Positions 26,240-39,077 of a DNA stretch of 64,000 bases are shown in pieces. Location of the stretch: contig NC_066603.1 in NCBI RefSeq assembly GCF_905475345.1, positions 1,110,001-1,174,000 on the forward strand, in the 5' to 3' direction. Numbering within the stretch: the stretch's first letter is position 1; each line of letters starts with the position of its first letter. This DNA comes from Vespula vulgaris (Eukaryota > Arthropoda > Insecta > Hymenoptera > Vespidae). Both the position numbers and the translations under genes were made by a program. The notes under the pieces were generated by a model, which ran no database searches, had not been told where the DNA came from, and was given only the letters and a program-made list of their open reading frames with translations.

Positions 26240-29200
26240 AGAGAGAGAGAGTGAGAGAAAAACTCCTGCCTCTTCTACTTTACCCTCGCTTTTGCCTCGT
26301 CCACGTCCTGATTCATTCCTTTGATCGCGAAGGAGGCCAACGTTACGACAATGACGAAGGATGCTGCGTGACATCGCTTATAAAAGAGAGAAAAGTGAGA
26401 TGCGAGCCAAGGTATATCTATTATACATATACATAAGCTTGTACATAAATAAATAAATATATATGTATATCTGTATATATGTATTTATAATGTACATACA
26501 ACTTTTCTCATGGAGCTTTATAGAAATTTTATATACATTTATATACAGGGATGACTCGGTATAATATTATCGTTCTACTAAACAACTTCATCTTGAGTTT
26601 ACCCGACGCAAGTATTTCTTTTATGCGTATAACATTTTTCTTATTTTTTATTATCTTTTCTTCCTTCGTTTTCTTTTTATTACTACTCCGATGATTAACT
26701 CAAACGTTCGATCGGAAATAAATTTTTGTTTAAATCGAAGCGAACTCTTTTTTTTTGTTTCTTTTCTTTTCTTTTCTTTCGTCGATGAAATCTCACGAAA
26801 TAGTATAATAAATTAGAAGAGACCTTAAGAAATTCAAGAACGGCACGAATCTTTCTGCAAAACTTTTCCTCGGTGAACAAAAGCATAGTCTTAGATAAAG
26901 ATAAAAGAGAGCGTGAATGTTTCCGGTAAGATTTAGATCCGCAAAAAGGAATAAAAGGAATAATAAAAAGGGGTCGCGAGCTCCGAAGGGAAAAGCGTGG
27001 AAAACTGTGCGATATGGTCGACGTTGTAAAAACTTGTCCGAAAGTAAATTCTCTCTCGAATACAATGTGCTACTCACCTTTTCCGGTCGCTTTAATTTTA
27101 TCAACTTTTCATCGTGTTTCCGTGAGTAACAACAGATATATAGGTTGAGCCGATAACCTAAAACGATATTTTAGTTTTATTATTTGCAGAAAAATTATTT
27201 CTACGATAAAACGTTTCGTACAGATACTCTATTTCAACTTGCTATTCGTACATTATATTCAACGTTTAATGTATACGATATTTTTTTCCTTTTTTATTCG
27301 AAGGTTCAAATGAAAATTTGTTTTATTTCAAATTTGCAATAACTAATTAATAACTCTCATTCTATATATAAATGACTAAGTTAATTTTCTATCAAATTTG
27401 TAGTAATTAATATTTCTCATATATAAACGAAACGTTAATTAGAATTCAGATGACAATAATTGATTAGTCTCACCGTATGTGTGTGTATGTGTATATATAT
27501 GTATTTTTTCTTCACAAGAGAAATCCAGGTTTTTCGGTAGATGCAAGCAATAATAATAATAATAAAAAAAAAAGGAAAAGAAAAAAAGGAAAGCAAAATA
27601 AATAAATTCCTCGGGTAAAATATTTATATGGTTGGTAGAAAAAGATGTCTTTCGTAAAGAGACACAACCGTGTCGTGTAAAATATCGGGTGACGTACACG
27701 ATTGTCTCCGCTTTCCGTCAAGCGTTAGAAAATGGAATGCGCACCCGTCGTCGTCGTCGCTGTGAGTTCCTACATCAATGCCAACCTGAAACACAGACAT
27801 TGTTCTCGACAACGTTTACAGCGTTATCACCAACGTTGGGTTCGTGTTGAAAAGAATAGAAAAGCTATGTGTATGCGCCGTATACGACGATGCAACGAGG
27901 GCCAAAGTTTTTCCATTATCCTCGCGAAAACTCGTCCTTGGTGACTCGTTTACGCGAACGAAGGGAAGGGAAGGGAAGGAAAGGGAAGAGAAGAGAAGAG
28001 AAGAGAAGAGAAGGAAAAGGGAAAGAAGAGAAACGATCGTCAACAAATTGGAATGAATTAGAATGATTTAGTCGAGAATTCGAATGAAAAGAATAAACGA
28101 AGAGAATCCAAGGAAATTTCTTTTTTTTCTTCTTCTTCCCTTTCCTCCGATAAAAATTTCAAGATTCTACTGCATTCGTTTCTCAACAGAACTTTTTCTC
28201 TGAGGGAGAGGAAACAAAAAAGAAAAGAAAGAGAAAAAGAAAAAAAAATCGTCTTAAATAAAAAGGAAAAGAATTTCTGGCTGTCGATATAAATTTGAAA
28301 AGCGTTTTAAAGAAGAATGTGTTTGGATCGATAGTAAAAGCAGCGTGAGAGGTACCAGCTCAGCTAACTTTCAAACGAGAACGATAAGGTGCTAAAGAAA
28401 AAGATGAAGAAACGTAGGCAGACCAAAGAAGAAGAAAAAGAAGAAAAGAAGAAGAAGATGATGATGACGAAAAGAAAAAAAAGTACTAGAAGAAGTTGAA
28501 AAAGAAGAAGGTTAGCGAAAGAGCAGGAAGGAAGATTCTCGTTTTCTTCGCCGTAACCGTCAGTACCGACGAGGTAATCGAATCGAAACTATAATAACTT
28601 TGTCCTGAACCGCGGTACCTACGGACAAACTTGATTTATCTTCGACAGCAGGACGACCGCAACGAAGTTTTTTTTTTTTTTCATTCGACGGACGAAGAAT
28701 AAAAAGTAAAAATAAAAAAAAAAGGAAAACGATCGATAATTTCGATTTTCATTCTTTTTAGAAGATTAATCGAAGATCACGGTCTTTCATAAGAATTATT
28801 TGACGGTCGCTATTGATCTCTCTCTCTCAAAAAAAAAAGAGAGAGAGAGAGAGAGAAGAAAAATGTACTAAAAGAATTAGGTTGTTTACAAAAGAAAAAA
28901 GAAATCTATTCACCTCTATATTTTTCGTGCAAGTACCGCGTCGAGTGAAAAAACAAGAGCTCTGATAGACAAATTCTCACCGATTTCCTCTATCTCTATC
29001 CTCTCTCTTTCTATCTTTTTTCAACTCCCAGGAGAATCTTTTCCTTCGTAAGTACGAAGTCTTTTCCTACTTTCGATTCCTTCCTCGTCCCAGGAGGAAG
29101 AGTTGGGGAGTCCATGAAGAAGAAGAAAAAGAAAAAGAAGAAATAAAAGGAAGAAGAAGAAGAAGAAGAAAAGTCTGCTTGTACTACATCGAACAACCAA

Positions 29201-29365
29201 TAAGCACGTCCACTCGAATTCAAAGTCACGTGGCTCACGAGAGAGTGCTTTGACGTTTAGATATGATCTTCTCGAATGATCTCTCGATCCGTTCGACGAT
29301 CCAATTTACGTTGAATCGCGGAAAGCTTTCCCCTTTGGTACATAGAAACTTCTAACTCTAACTCT

Positions 29366-29452
<87 letters not shown>

Positions 29453-29849
29453 CCACCCCCTATCATATATGTCCCGTTTGTATGAGAGCTTGATTTATAC
29501 TCATTCGAAAAAAAAAGCCAGAAAAATATGGGAAGGTAAAAATGGAAAGTCTTCATAAACGTCACGAAATTGAAAGAAAAAAAAATGAAAAAGAAAAAGA
29601 CGGAAAGGGGAAAAAAATAAAAAAAAAGAAAAAAAAGAAAAAAAAAGAAAGAAAAGAAAGAAAAAAAAAGAAATAGAAAAGTGGAGTGAATCGAGAGAGG
29701 ACGTTTGACATGGATAACTTTTTTTTTTTCTTTCTCTCCTTCTCTCCTTTCTCCCCTTGCCAGTAATTACATACGCATAGCCCTCGTAACTCGTGGTAGC
29801 AAAGTTTATGCCTCTTTTATGGACTGTGAAAGATTAATTATCGTCCCCA

Positions 29850-29850
29850 T

Positions 29851-29881
<31 letters not shown>

Positions 29882-29907
29882 CGTCGTCGTCGACGTCGTC
29901 GTCGTCT
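29850..29907. repeat. (CGT)n trinucleotide repeat
   Basis: About 19 near-perfect CGT units, interrupted twice by CGA. The plus-strand open frame through it (29705-30016) reads as poly-Arg and shows no family motif, so I treat it as a microsatellite rather than a gene. Confidence 0.9.
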
Positions 29908-32900
29908 CTGCGTCTACGTTCGTCGTTATTTAACCGTCATCGTTCACGTCGCGGAGCGTTTCGTTCGAGCACCTTTGCGCTTTAATTCCCTTTCCACCCT
30001 TTCGCAATTACGTTAATTAACGTAATTGGACAGGAAGTTGAACGTACGAGGACGAATCGAAGCCACGGTACGCGAACCGTTTTCTCCGAGGATGCTCTTA
30101 TCTCTCGCGCGACTCCTCGGCAAATTATCCCATTAAAATTAGCATACCATCATCAACCCCTCTCACCCTATCACTCTACCACCCTTCATCGCATACCTAC
30201 TCGTTCCTAGGAAAGCTATGAGAGAAAAAGACGACATTAAACGTTACCAACTTCTTTGACCGAAAACCTTTCCTTTCGTTCGACCACTCGGCCCAAACAT
30301 CCTCTCCTCCACCACCTCCATCAACTTTCACCCCCTTGACCTCTCACCCGTTAATCATTAAACTTATAAAGTTAAACTCAGCAGGTTATTTGCATAGTTT
30401 CTCACCACGAGACGCTCAATATAACTCGGGAATTTATCGTCATGCATACGTGTCGCGAGGCTATTAATTATGACGCCCGTTATTCAATACCGTGCCTGCT
30501 TTTTTACTTGCCTCCTTTCTCTTTCTCCCTCCCGCCCTTATTCTTTTTCTTTTTCCTTCCTTTTTCCTCCATTTTTCTTTCGTTTTTATCCGGCAACCCC
30601 ACGGCCGCAAGTTACGCGAGCTTTTACGGCGACCTTCGTTATTTCCTTTAACGTGGCTACGTTTATACACTGTCTCTCTCTCTCTCTCTCTCTCTGTCTC
30701 TGTCTCTCTATTTCTCTTCCCCTTTGTCTCTCTATCCCTTCGTCCTTTATCTGCTACTCGTGCCAGAAAATTTCTCTTTCTCTCTTTTAGTATCGATCCA
30801 GTAGTAGGCCGAAAGATCTCAACGATGACGACGAAATTGTCTTTATTGTGTTTATCCATTCGTCTGTTCAAACGCTATTCATCTTTTTTCTTATTTTAAA
30901 AAGAATGTTTCGAATTAAATATTTCGAATTTTATAGTAAAGGATAAAGAGTCCAAGATTAGATTTTCAATGTTTCTCCGTTTTCTTTCGTTTATAGTCGA
31001 TTCGACGTTCGAAATAATTCAAGTAGAAATTCTTGAGGAATGAAGGAAATGAATTAATTTTTAAATGGGCTGTTAAATTACACGAGGAAACGAGAGGAAG
31101 AGGAAGAAGGAGGGGAGTTAGAAGGAGGAGAGGGTGGGTGTAAATCCCTTATAATTCTAAATTAATTTCAAATAAGTTTAGCGAAAGTTCTTAGCTACTT
31201 CGACATTCTTTTCACACATTCTCTTTCTCTCTCTCTCTCTCTCTTTTTTTTTTCATATTTCCTTCCTTATCCATCTACGAACCTTTGTAGACCCCCTCCC
31301 TCTTCCCCCAACTAACACAGTCTTGAACGAACGAAGCAGCCATATTAAATTCTTGCTATTTAATTTGAAGACCCTTTTTTCCGCTTGCAGACTTTAGAAA
31401 GTCGTTGACCTAAGTAATTCGATTCTTTTGTCCTCGGGTTATCGAGCCTACGTTAGCGAGCGATATTGAAAAAGGTTTCCCGTCGAGAAAGAAATTCTTT
31501 CACCACGAACTTCGACTTCTTATTTCAACTTCTTCACGATACCGAACCCCTTACTGGTCCCTATCATAAGATCTGACACGTATAAATGAATGAACGCGTT
31601 ACTGCAATCGAGATCTCGCGGGTAGCTTTTATATATACAGGGTGTGCCTCTTATAAGATTCATTTCAAACTTCACGTCAAAAAAGAAAAAGAAAAGAAAG
31701 AAAAGTCTTCAGAATATTTTCTGATTTCAATAAAACTTTGTTAGAAAAAAAAGAAGAAAAGGAGAATAACTATGAGTCATTAATTTACACGCTCGACAAA
31801 AGTATTTAGAAATTTTACGTGAAAAGCAATATCTGCGTTTCAACGTAACATGCGTTATTTCATATATATATATTCACAAAATGTTTGGAGGAAAAAAAAA
31901 GTTGCTCATTAAATTTTCAACAATTAAATGTCGTCAGAGAATATATATGTAGCACGTTACTTATTTAAGCACATAACTGCATAAACATATTATTATTGCC
32001 AGTGAAACGAAGATGTAAATTTATTCTCAAGATATGTATATATATATATATATATACGAAAGAGTTACTTATCAATAATAATCAATGTCTGTTTATATAT
32101 ACTAGAACAACCGAAGAATATACTAATAAAATAAAATTAATTCGAGTTGATTATTCGCATATGTCAATTATATATAACTGAATCTTGTTTCTCTCCGTTA
32201 TCTTTATGTATACAACAGTACAAGTATATGCAGCTATATACATACGTATGTATTTCGAATATAACATCGTTATATTACAATAGACGTCGACTATTCGTAT
32301 GTAGTACAACATTGTACATACATAATGCAAACGGGCATGACCATTTATAATTGCTTTTAATTAGTGAAGGACTTCACTACTGATTTTCTCTTCCTCTTTC
32401 TTGCTCCATTCATCGTTCTCATTAACAATGAAAGAGAAATATTCCTCACCTTACGAAATTAAACGCATTAATGCAGTTATCACCCTTCGGTGAGCTTTCA
32501 TTTACGAGAAACGAGTGACTCGAATGAACGACCTGAATTGGGACGACACGAGAACATAAACGTCGTCTTTGAATAATCGCCGCTGAAGAAAGAGAGAAAG
32601 AGAGAGAAGTACGTTACGTGATAAAAAGCTCGCTTTTGTTGAGCTCTAGTGACAGCACTAGTTTTCTGTACTTTCCTGATTCGAAGGCTTCGTATAGAAA
32701 CGTATACATCAAAAGATAAACGATGTCACTTTCATTTAAAAAAAAAAAAAAAGAGAGAAAGAGAGAGATAGAGAAAAACTACGATAGAAACTTTGTTATC
32801 CAATCAAAGTGAAGTTCTGAACTAATTATTATCTCCTTTATCATATTTCTTTTATATTGTAATTATGAATTGTATGATATGAATGTTAATTATCATTTAT

Positions 32901-33065
32901 AGAAACTAATTACAATGCAAATGTTTGTAAGATTAAAAAGAATCTCGAACGATCTGTTGAAAGATTTCTTGAAAATAAAATTAAATTACTGAATACTACA
33001 TGTAGATTCAACAAGAAAGGGTTTCAGTATTTCTATTTACCTTCATCCTAATGCTTCATTTCTCT

Positions 33066-33068
<3 letters not shown>

Positions 33069-33141
<73 letters not shown>
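33069..33141. repeat. (GA)n microsatellite
   Basis: A nearly perfect run of about 36 GA units. Confidence 0.95.
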
Positions 33142-33144
<3 letters not shown>

Positions 33145-33946
33145 AAGAAAAGGCAATAATATTCTCCTATTTCGAGGAGATAGAGACAGAAAAAGAGAGA
33201 GTGTAAAAGATAGAAACTACGAAACGGAAAGGAAAAAAGGGAATAAAAACGAGTGAGAAAAAAAGGAAAGGGAAAGAAGAAAAAAAAAAGAAATGAAGGA
33301 TTATTCCGCGAGGAAAATTCAAGTCGGGTTGGTAACAGCGTATATCCATCTTCGTCGTTGCGGCACGTAGGTGGTACATACATACATGGACAGATATATT
33401 TTTCTTTTCTCCTTCGAGCGTAAATCCGCATTCGTCTGGTCGCCGCAGGACTTTCCGTAGAGAGAAACAAACGCGCAGGAATAAATGCATTCCGAAGGGA
33501 AGAAAACGTCGAGTAATGTTCCTCTGGATAACGTCAGATATGTGCTCGGGATTATATTACGTCGTTATATCGTGTTGTTACAAGAGAGGAAAGACGAAGG
33601 GAGATGGAACAATTTGTGTTTTCTTGAACCTTTAGGAAAGATAGAGAGAACACAAATGAGTGAATATGAAGAGAAAGGATAGTGAGAAAGAAATGAGAGA
33701 GAGAAATAGAACTCAAAAAGTACGTCGAGCAATCTGCATAATCGCCTTTGTCTTTATTTCATCATATTTCTTTTTCTTTTTGTATTTTCTTTTTCTTTTT
33801 CTTCTTCATTTTTTTGTTCTTTTCCATTTGCTTCCTACAATCTAGTTCCTCGTGCAATAATGCAAGAAGGATGAGAAACGAGAACGGGGATATCGTTACC
33901 ACGAATAAACATAGAATAAAAGGATGATAACCGAGTAGGAAGAGAA

Positions 33947-33977
<31 letters not shown>

Positions 33978-34428
33978 GAAAACGGATAACGTTTCGATTT
34001 TCCGCGCGGTTTCGATTTCCGTGTTTTTATCTTGCCAACCGAGGATCTTTCAATGGTCTCCCTTAGAAAAATAAATCCAAGAGAATAGAAGATCCCACAG
34101 TATCGAAAAGAGATTCGTAGATCGGATATACCAACTTCTAAGCTTACAATCATTGATTACGAAAGAAAATAAAATGGTCTTCTTTTTCTTTTTCATCTTC
34201 TGTGCACGTCGACCCCTCTCATTCGATTAGAAAAAAAGGCAGAAATAAAAAAAAAAAAAAAATACGAATAAGATCGAAAAGAAAAATGTATGAGGAATAA
34301 ACGTTTCTCCGTTTTCGTCTTTGATTAGTTTCATCCCATGAAGATCGTGACGTCACGAGTATCCCCAATCCAATAAGCCATTGACGAAAGTAGCGTGAAA
34401 AGAAAAAAGATAGTCGGAGGAGTCCAAT

Positions 34429-34674
34429 TCAAGCGAAGTTCAATGTATTACTCATGCTTCCCGATCTAGTTCTTGGTACGACGGAATCGGTAAAGTTTAT
34501 GGTTATAGTAGTGACCGCCATATTGCCGGTGAGGAATTGTGTCAAATTATCAACGCCAGCACGTGGTCTGCGATCGAACGGATAACCCATGGGACGTGCG
34601 TCCGGATATTTGCGGTCCCTCAATCCGCAGAAACTCGCGGCATCCTTGCAACCGCTAGATTCTTCCTGTTCTAC
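34429..34674 (-). CDS. PPO: Prophenoloxidase exon 9 and stop
   Basis: It codes residues 616-696 and the TGA stop at 34431-34429. C624 and C631 lie in GCKDAASFCGLRD, followed by YPDARPMGYPFDRRP, the conserved PPO C-terminus. Confidence 0.96.
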   Translation of the reverse strand, partial: VEQEESSGCKDAASFCGLRDRKYPDARPMGYPFDRRPRAGVDNLTQFLTGNMAVTTITINFTDSVVPRTRSGSMSNTLNFA

Positions 34675-35450
34675 CTATAACGATCAAAGTGAATAAAATT
34701 CGATTATTAGCGCTCTTTTCCTTGATCTCGTTACTCCTTTCAAATACAAGCCTTCGACAATCGTTCAATAAGTTCGAGGTAGCAAGAACGTTTCGACGTT
34801 AAAAGACAATCCAATCAAATCTTATCAAACAAACGCGACGCAGAGACCCAACTAATATCCCCGGATAATACTAGTTTAAACAGGGTAACTCGCGTGACTA
34901 TTCCAACGTTTCGATAACTACATATTCCCTTCGTGCCCGACTCGGACAACGGAATGTTGTTGAATATCGGTTATCGAATACCCCGGGCGTAGCTCTCCTA
35001 TAGTATAGACATGTAGAGGCAAACACAATAACTAAGATTCGAGCGATTATTAAAGCTGATCGAATTTTCGATGTATTCGTACAACTCCCAATTGTAATAC
35101 CGATCAACTTTTCGCTTGATCGAAAACGAGAACTGGATTAAACCCATCGGTAAAGTCGTCCCATAAACTTGCTTTATACTGCCGTCGCTTTTAAATGTTA
35201 AATATTTCGAACATAGCTTAACGAGAGAGAAAGAGATAGAGGGCATTTTACGAACGATTAAATATGCACGTTTGATGAAGCTGCACAAAGGGTTTTGCCG
35301 TACTCCGTCAATCAGAAGGATCAACGTAAACGTGGAGCTCTATTGTGCACGCAAAAGGTACGTTGTAATTCGGTTATTAATTCAATGATAATGATGCTGC
35401 GTTCGCTTGACCGCCTCTTACCGTTAAATAGCGATGGCTATATATATGTG

Positions 35451-35498
<48 letters not shown>

Positions 35499-37382
35499 GT
35501 CCCGAAAATAGTAACAATTACTTTACGATAAATGAATATAAGCTACGTAAATTTTGCACGACTATCACTGTTCAAATATATAGGAAATATTATCGATTCG
35601 TTTGTGCAATAAATCCAATTAATAAATGTTCGACGATAAGCATATAAAAAAGAAAAGAAGAAACTTACTGCATCACCAGTGTAATCAGATATCATGATAA
35701 AGAGATCCATAGGAAATCCAGCTTTGCTTCCTTTAGGTATAAGCAAATGTTGTGGCCAACCACAGCCACAGAAATTGAACTGTTCAAGACTGTCACCACT
35801 GATTGGTCTATTCTCATCAACGTTTCGGAAGGTTCTTTCGAAGGGAATCGTTAGCGAGGATTCGGTCGAACTACGCTGAATAGTATTTTGGCCAGGATTT
35901 ACTATAAACATATAATAGAATAATGGATCATAAAGTATGATGTCTCATTAACATAATATATTCCTTGTTTTTAATATAAGAATTATAACACGAAAATTCA
36001 AGGTATGAATCGTAGCAATTAGTTTTACTTACACATAACCGAGAATTTATCCATCTCCATCATCAAATTTTTCTGTTGTCTGAAGGTGAATGGCAGGCCA
36101 CGTTCGTCTACTCTAGGTGCCATGAATATGCGAACGGTGCCTCTTTTAGGTGAATTATTACGATTGTTTGCAACAACTATATAGGTAAAATCTGTATGAT
36201 TGAGATGAGTGAATCTGACGAGAACTGGACCACGTGGCGTGAAATCGAGGCCACGAGACAAATCGATGTCGCTCTTGTTCCAGAAGGTGTACAAATTATT
36301 TGGAGGTTGATTCGCTGTAGTCACTCGAATATCAGCGATCTCTACTCCTGGAAAATCGAGCTACAAAGAGTAGAGAAAAAAAATAATAAAGATCGATTGA
36401 AAAATGGAACGATTTATTTCAATTGAATTTTTTTCATTAACTCGATATATATATATATATATTTAAAAAGTGGAATAAGAAAGTATTGCATAAATTTCAA
36501 CCTCAGAAATACTAAATCTTGATTTCTTAATGTTTAAATATGTACTTGTAATTTTTAATGAGAGATAAGTCGTGCACGAAGAAGCAAATAGTCCAAACTC
36601 GTTAATGAGCGTTCAATTCTATAACGAAAGTGGAAACAAGACGTTAAAAAAATTCCAAAAAATAAACTCGATCGAGAAACGACGTCCATCATCTTTTTCG
36701 AATAAAAGATGGTGTGTTAAATTAATGAGATATATTTCAACGATGAGAAAACTTACTTGTTGTACGCTATACTCGGGCAGAGTATTTTTATGTTCTTGGA
36801 AGATATCATCACAAAATGCATGGAATCTATAAAATATTGGATCTCTCATAGCTGTAGCAGGTTCACCCATGACACTAAAAGTTTCCTAAACAACGACAAA
36901 CAATATTCCAACTGGTTCTTATCGATTAATATTCCTTCGTTCAACAGGTTGTCCTTACCAAATAACGATTATCCGGATCGTGAACGTAAGAGATCAATAC
37001 ATGACCAAGATTATGAAGATCACCGTATAGATTCAAATTAGGAGTGAGTATACTAGACTCCATGATGTTTCCAAGAACGTCAATACCACTTTTTTCCGTA
37101 AGTGGTACCCTTTCCCCTTTGATATTGGTGATCGATCCGGTATGAATGGCCTCATAAATACGATCTCGCCATCTCTCCAAATCTTGAATGTCAAAGTCCA
37201 ATTGATCGGCCTGCCTGTTGATATCATGCAGAACGGCACCGCTGGGACGAGCTGGCCAAGTACGACTTGCCGTCAACGAGTCCAACTTAGGGAAGTATCC
37301 TTCAGGAATGGGTTCTCGCCAATTTATCAATCGCGTCACGCGTCCCAATCGGTTGCACAGACGTTCGCAATTATATCTGGGT

Positions 37383-37421
<39 letters not shown>

Positions 37422-38938
37422 TATAAATATATATATATATATACGTATATCAATTATTCATTTACTATCTACGATTGGATTAATTTTCTTCGACCAGTTT
37501 TTCCTATCTTTTCTTTTTGTTTTATCTTGTTTCTCTTTTTTTCTGGTCGAAAGTTAAGGATCTTAGAAATCAATCAATCGATACAAATTTCTCGTATCAC
37601 TGGACACAACCGATACATGCTCAATAAACCGAACAATCGGTTAGCAACGATCAAAGGGCTTTCATAGTGTAAGGGATGAAAAGTTAATTAGCTCAATGTG
37701 TAGAAGCTAGGGACGGTAGTAGTGTACTATAGAGAACGTACGATCTATCCGGCTTATGACTAGCTACTGGCGCACCTGGCTTGGATCTGCTGATGCATGT
37801 AGTAGAAGAGCTCCCCACGTCGATCCTTGTTAACGATCCTGACGTCGGCCTCGAATGGATATACCAGATGCCAGTGCCAGTGATGAAGATTGACCCCGAT
37901 ATCTTCTCTCCAGTAAGCGACTCTATGCTCCTCATCGAGATCGGAAGCAGTATAATCCCGCGGGATTTCGATGGGAATCTAAATGCAAGGTAATACGAAC
38001 TAAACGTACCTATGTATGTAGGAGCTTCGTCTTCTATCAAAATGAGATCAACTGAGACTACTATAGCTAATAAGAAACACGTTGGAGCTAATCTTTATCG
38101 CTTTTCTCGTTGATTAACCTTAACTTTACAATTCGAGAAAAGCCTGTTTAATTATTTCGTGCCTTACCCTTTGACCGGCGGACGATATGTTCGCTTCTTC
38201 TCTAGCACGAGAAAAAATACCACCGTCTATATACTTATCAGGGAAAACTTCGTGCAGTGGTGGAATCGGTAGATTCTTTGTATCCGGACGATGTAGTATA
38301 GCAACTGAGAGAGCGTAAATAAACATATTCGGGTTCATTCGATCACGACAATAAACTGCTACCGATAGGAAATCCTCGTAGGTCCTCATACCTAAAGGAC
38401 GTAAAATTCTACGTGAATAAAACTACATCCGTTCGTTCGATTTTGTTGTAAAAGAAAGAAAAAAATAAACAAAGAAAAAGAGAGACAAACAAACCCATGA
38501 ATATATCAATCAGACGAGCAGCTACTTTACGATGAGCCGGAATGAACAAAGAAAAGGGGTCCCTTCGTCCAAGTTGCATGGGAATACTAAGATCCGGTAA
38601 ACTAATCTGCTTTACGGATATCTTCGAATCGGTCGTTTCGCCGAATCGATTGAATATGTCAACGGCAGCAGGGCGATATTGATCGGGCTATACGTGCGAT
38701 ATAAAAATCAAATATAGAACACGTCGAGAAAAATATATAAAATAAAGATCGAATAAAATGAAAAAAAAGAGATAGAGAAAAAGATGAATAAATCATGCGA
38801 TCTCTATCAAATTGTACGTACCAAGTAATCAGGTGGTATGTCAAAAGCGACACGTTTGTCTCCTTTAGGCACATAAACTGGTTCGGCAGGCCGATCGAAA
38901 AGATAAAGAATTCCAGACTTAGAATCGTCGTTCGACAT
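34429..38938 (-). CDS. PPO: Prophenoloxidase, complete nine-exon gene
   Basis: The gene codes for the zymogen of phenoloxidase, the type-3 dicopper enzyme that hydroxylates monophenols and oxidises o-diphenols to quinones for melanisation in insect immunity and wound repair. Coding exons (minus strand): 38938-38822, 38687-38495, 38391-38168, 37978-37776, 37376-36959, 36885-36757, 36360-36033, 35901-35669, 34674-34429. All introns are GT-AG and every junction keeps frame, giving 2091 nt and 696 residues, the usual insect length of about 690. Copper A ligands are H211, H215 and H240 (in NLHHWHWHLVYPF and YYMHQQI); copper B ligands are H367, H371 and H407 (in DLHNLGHVLISY and FYRFHAF). The NRF activation site for the clip-domain protease is N52-R53-F54. 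The GCGWP motif (C584) and C582, C624 and C631 fit the two conserved C-terminal disulfides. There is no signal peptide, as in other insect PPOs, which leave the cell by lysis. Hymenoptera typically have one PPO gene, and only one is seen here. Nothing is broken. Confidence 0.97.
35457..35494. repeat. (TA)n microsatellite in PPO intron 8, joined to an inverted-repeat element end
   Basis: About 19 TA units run directly into AGGGTGTCCC, which matches the ends of the MITE-like elements in this window. It lies in the intron between PPO exons 8 and 9. Confidence 0.8.
35669..35901 (-). CDS. PPO: Prophenoloxidase exon 8
   Basis: It codes residues 538-615 and includes RSSTES, the FERTFRNVDENRP block, and FNFCGCGWPQHLLIPKG with C582 and C584. 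The donor is GCA|GTAAGT. Confidence 0.96.
36033..36360 (-). CDS. PPO: Prophenoloxidase exon 7
   Basis: It codes residues 429-537 plus one base, covering the end of the catalytic domain and the start of the C-terminal beta domain, with NIDLSRGLDFTPRG-like sequence (here SDIDLSRGLDFTPRG). The donor is ATGT|GTAAGT. Confidence 0.96.
36757..36885 (-). CDS. PPO: Prophenoloxidase exon 6 (third copper B histidine)
   Basis: It codes residues 386-428 in phase 0 at both ends. H407 in FYRFHAF is the third copper B ligand; an acidic residue, E393, lies 14 positions before it in VMGEPATAMRDP. Confidence 0.97.
36959..37376 (-). CDS. PPO: Prophenoloxidase exon 5 (copper B, first two histidines)
   Basis: This is the largest exon; it codes residues 246-385. 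It contains EPIPEGYFPKLDS and the copper B helix with H367 and H371. Its acceptor, CCACCCAG|A, has almost no pyrimidine tract, because a long TA microsatellite (37385-37443) sits directly upstream. Confidence 0.97.
37385..37443. repeat. (TA)n microsatellite at the exon 5 acceptor of PPO
   Basis: A TA tract interrupted by two AAATA steps ends only nine bases from the splice acceptor AG of PPO exon 5. Confidence 0.9.
37776..37978 (-). CDS. PPO: Prophenoloxidase exon 4 (copper A site)
   Basis: It codes residues 179-245 plus two bases. It carries all three copper A histidines, H211, H215 and H240, and the dibasic stretch NKDRRGELF. The acceptor is CATTTAG|ATTCC and the donor is GCCAG|GTGCGC, phase 2. 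Confidence 0.97.
38168..38391 (-). CDS. PPO: Prophenoloxidase exon 3
   Basis: It codes residues up to R178, including NPNMFIYALSVAILHRPDT, one of the best conserved N-terminal blocks in the family. The acceptor is TTTAG|GTATG and the donor is AAAGG|GTAAGG. Confidence 0.96.
38495..38687 (-). CDS. PPO: Prophenoloxidase exon 2
   Basis: It codes residues 40-103 plus one base. It holds the NRFG activation-cleavage motif and the PFSLFIPAHRKVA segment. The acceptor is TATAG|CCCG and the donor is ATGG|GTTTGT, phase 1. Confidence 0.95.
38822..38938 (-). CDS. PPO: Prophenoloxidase exon 1
   Basis: It codes residues 1-39, starting MSNDDSK and carrying the LYLFDRPAEPV segment typical of PPO N-termini. 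The donor is G|GTACGT, phase 0. The ATG at 38938-38936 is the only start that opens into this conserved frame. Confidence 0.95.
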
Positions 38939-39077
38939 ATCGAAGCCGTGTCAAAGTCGAAATAAATTTTATAACTAACAAGACGTAACGCTGACAATAC
39001 GTCGAAAACGATGATACTATCGACAGAAATTTGAAGCAACTACTACTGCATGTAAAAGCTTCGATTTTTCGATTTCT

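Larger units (their letters stand above)
25001..34428. other. Non-coding stretch between transporter and prophenoloxidase genes
   Basis: No gene is supported. It holds ACT/ACC trinucleotides 25165-25250, (CA)n 25386-25421, (GA)n 26200-26250, AAGAG/GGAAG purine repeats 27960-28040, (CT)n 29369-29450, A-rich purine tract 29570-29690, (CGT)n 29850-29907, (CT)n 30671-30695 and (GA)n 33069-33141. The part 30340-30480 is complex sequence with an ATTTGCAT octamer at 30388-30395 and may be a conserved regulatory element. A single inverted-repeat end (TATACAGGGTGTG) lies at about 31636-31648. Confidence 0.55.

Noticed and set aside
29705..30016. Open frame with a long poly-Arg run
   Set aside because: It is produced by a (CGT)n microsatellite; the flanks show no domain or splice-supported extension.
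37693..38040. Minus frame of 115 codons over PPO exon 4
   Set aside because: Wrong register. The neighbouring frame gives the copper A motif with proper splice sites.
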